Positions 63,656 to 64,000 of a DNA stretch of 64,000 nt are shown here, piece after piece. The notes below the pieces were generated by a model. It made no database searches, had not been told where the DNA came from, and saw only the letters and a program-made list of their open reading frames with translations. The stretch comes from Curtobacterium sp. MR_MD2014 (GTDB taxonomy: Bacteria > Actinomycetota > Actinomycetes > Actinomycetales > Microbacteriaceae). Numbering within the stretch: the first letter of the stretch is position 1; every line of letters starts with the position of its first letter. The DNA lies in contig NZ_CP009755.1 of assembly GCF_000772085.1 (NCBI RefSeq), positions 2,852,001-2,916,000 of the forward strand, given 5' to 3'. A program made the translations under genes and the position numbers.

Positions 63656-64000
63656 CTAGAGCGTGTCTCCTGAATGGTGGGTCCAGGCGATGACGGCGTT
63701 GAGCACGACGGCTGAGCGGTAGACGATCGCGAGGTCGTCGTACCTCGTCGCCAGGGCTCGCCATTGCTTGAGGCGACAGAAGCCACGCTCGACGACGTTC
63801 CGGTTCCTGTAGTCGATGCGGTCGTAGGTCACGGGTCTCCCGCCGCGGGAACCACGCCGTTTCCGGTGTCCTTGCTGGTCGCGAGGCTCGGGGATCACGG
63901 ACTCGATACCGCGGTCGCGCAGGTGTTGCCGGATCGCGTTGGATGAGTACGCCTTGTCACCGCGGAGCCGGTCCGGTCGGGTCCGCGGCCTGCCGACCGG
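63656..64000 (-). mobile_element. IS5-family element, copy 2 (continues beyond window)
   Basis: It begins with the same CTAGAGCGTGTCTCCTGAA end as copy 1 and matches it through the window end. The transposase C-terminus (LRGDKAYSSNAIRQHL, NVVERGFCRLKQW) is intact. Whether the 5' part is complete cannot be seen. Confidence 0.9.

Larger units (their letters stand above)
52513..64000. mobile_element. Composite-transposon-like segment between two IS5-family copies
   Basis: Two same-orientation copies of the same IS (52513 and 63656) bracket about 10.5 kb of accessory genes: an MFS/methyltransferase/oxidoreductase cassette, a SipW-LamG locus, SDRs, TetR-VanZ and an ArdC-like fragment typical of plasmids. 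The right copy runs off the window, so it is not known whether it is complete. Whether the whole ever moved as a unit is inference. Confidence 0.5.

Noticed and set aside
63607..63786. Longer start for the ArdC-like fragment
   Set aside because: The extension reads into the IS in a non-coding frame; the ATG at 63606 has its own ribosome site.

Overview
The window is high-GC actinobacterial DNA, most likely from Curtobacterium or a close Microbacteriaceae relative. The evidence is the very high third-position GC, frequent GTG starts, 4-base ATGA/GTGA gene overlaps, class Ib ribonucleotide reductase with NrdR boxes, SipW-type export loci, and a recurrent GACGGGAGGC...GCCTCCCGTC palindrome after genes. 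No rRNA, tRNA or CRISPR array was recognised.

Layout. 1-3.0 kb: fdhD and an FdhF/YdeP-type molybdopterin oxidoreductase. 3.1-5.1 kb: ECF sigma factor, its membrane partner and a small membrane protein. 5.2-9.2 kb: first SipW-type export locus (signal peptidase, two exported proteins, an anchored protein). 9.4-20 kb: ordinary accessory and housekeeping genes (DHA2 exporter, HIT protein, lipoprotein plus FtsX-like permease, DUF1801, DUF4383, tyrosine phosphatase, SMP-30, LLM oxidoreductase, ABC exporter). 20.8-24 kb: LysR regulator divergent from mesX (DUF1852) and mesD, a folate-independent methionine synthase pair.

24.0-27.3 kb is an insertion. A roughly 3-kb lower-GC block lies between the intact mesD 3' end and a second, diverged copy of the last 278 bp of mesD. 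It carries a four-gene minus-strand operon: a small secreted cationic peptide, a DUF5819 (SdpA-like) protein, an HTTM (SdpB-like) membrane protein and a serine hydrolase. This looks like an SDP-type peptide toxin cassette. An SdpI-family gene, the family that includes the Bacillus SDP immunity protein, lies about 3 kb further on at 29.9 kb.

27.4-42 kb is accessory and partly decaying: related lipoproteins (one frameshifted), a RES-domain protein, an MFS exporter with a possible leader, a broken DJ-1/PfpI gene, an ice-binding-like surface protein, a diacylglycerol-kinase-like protein, GrpB, an HD hydrolase, and a TetR gene abutting a truncated SDR remnant. 42.2-45.9 kb is a horizontally acquired, lower-GC anti-phage island: two tandem reverse transcriptases matching DRT type 3 (Drt3b and Drt3a), with a structured downstream region that contains a CACACAC tract and may be the partner ncRNA.

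46-50.2 kb: nrdH-nrdI-nrdE-nrdF with two NrdR boxes 32 bp apart. 50.4-52.5 kb: MFS transporter and aldo/keto reductase. 52.5-64 kb: two same-orientation copies of an IS5-family element bracket about 11 kb holding an MFS exporter, a SAM methyltransferase and a thioredoxin-reductase-like oxidoreductase with a divergent XRE-cupin regulator and palindromic operator; a second SipW locus in which the signal peptidase is fused to a LamG domain; a tautomerase/SDR/SDR operon divergent from TetR-VanZ; and a truncated ArdC-like gene. The second IS copy runs off the window end.
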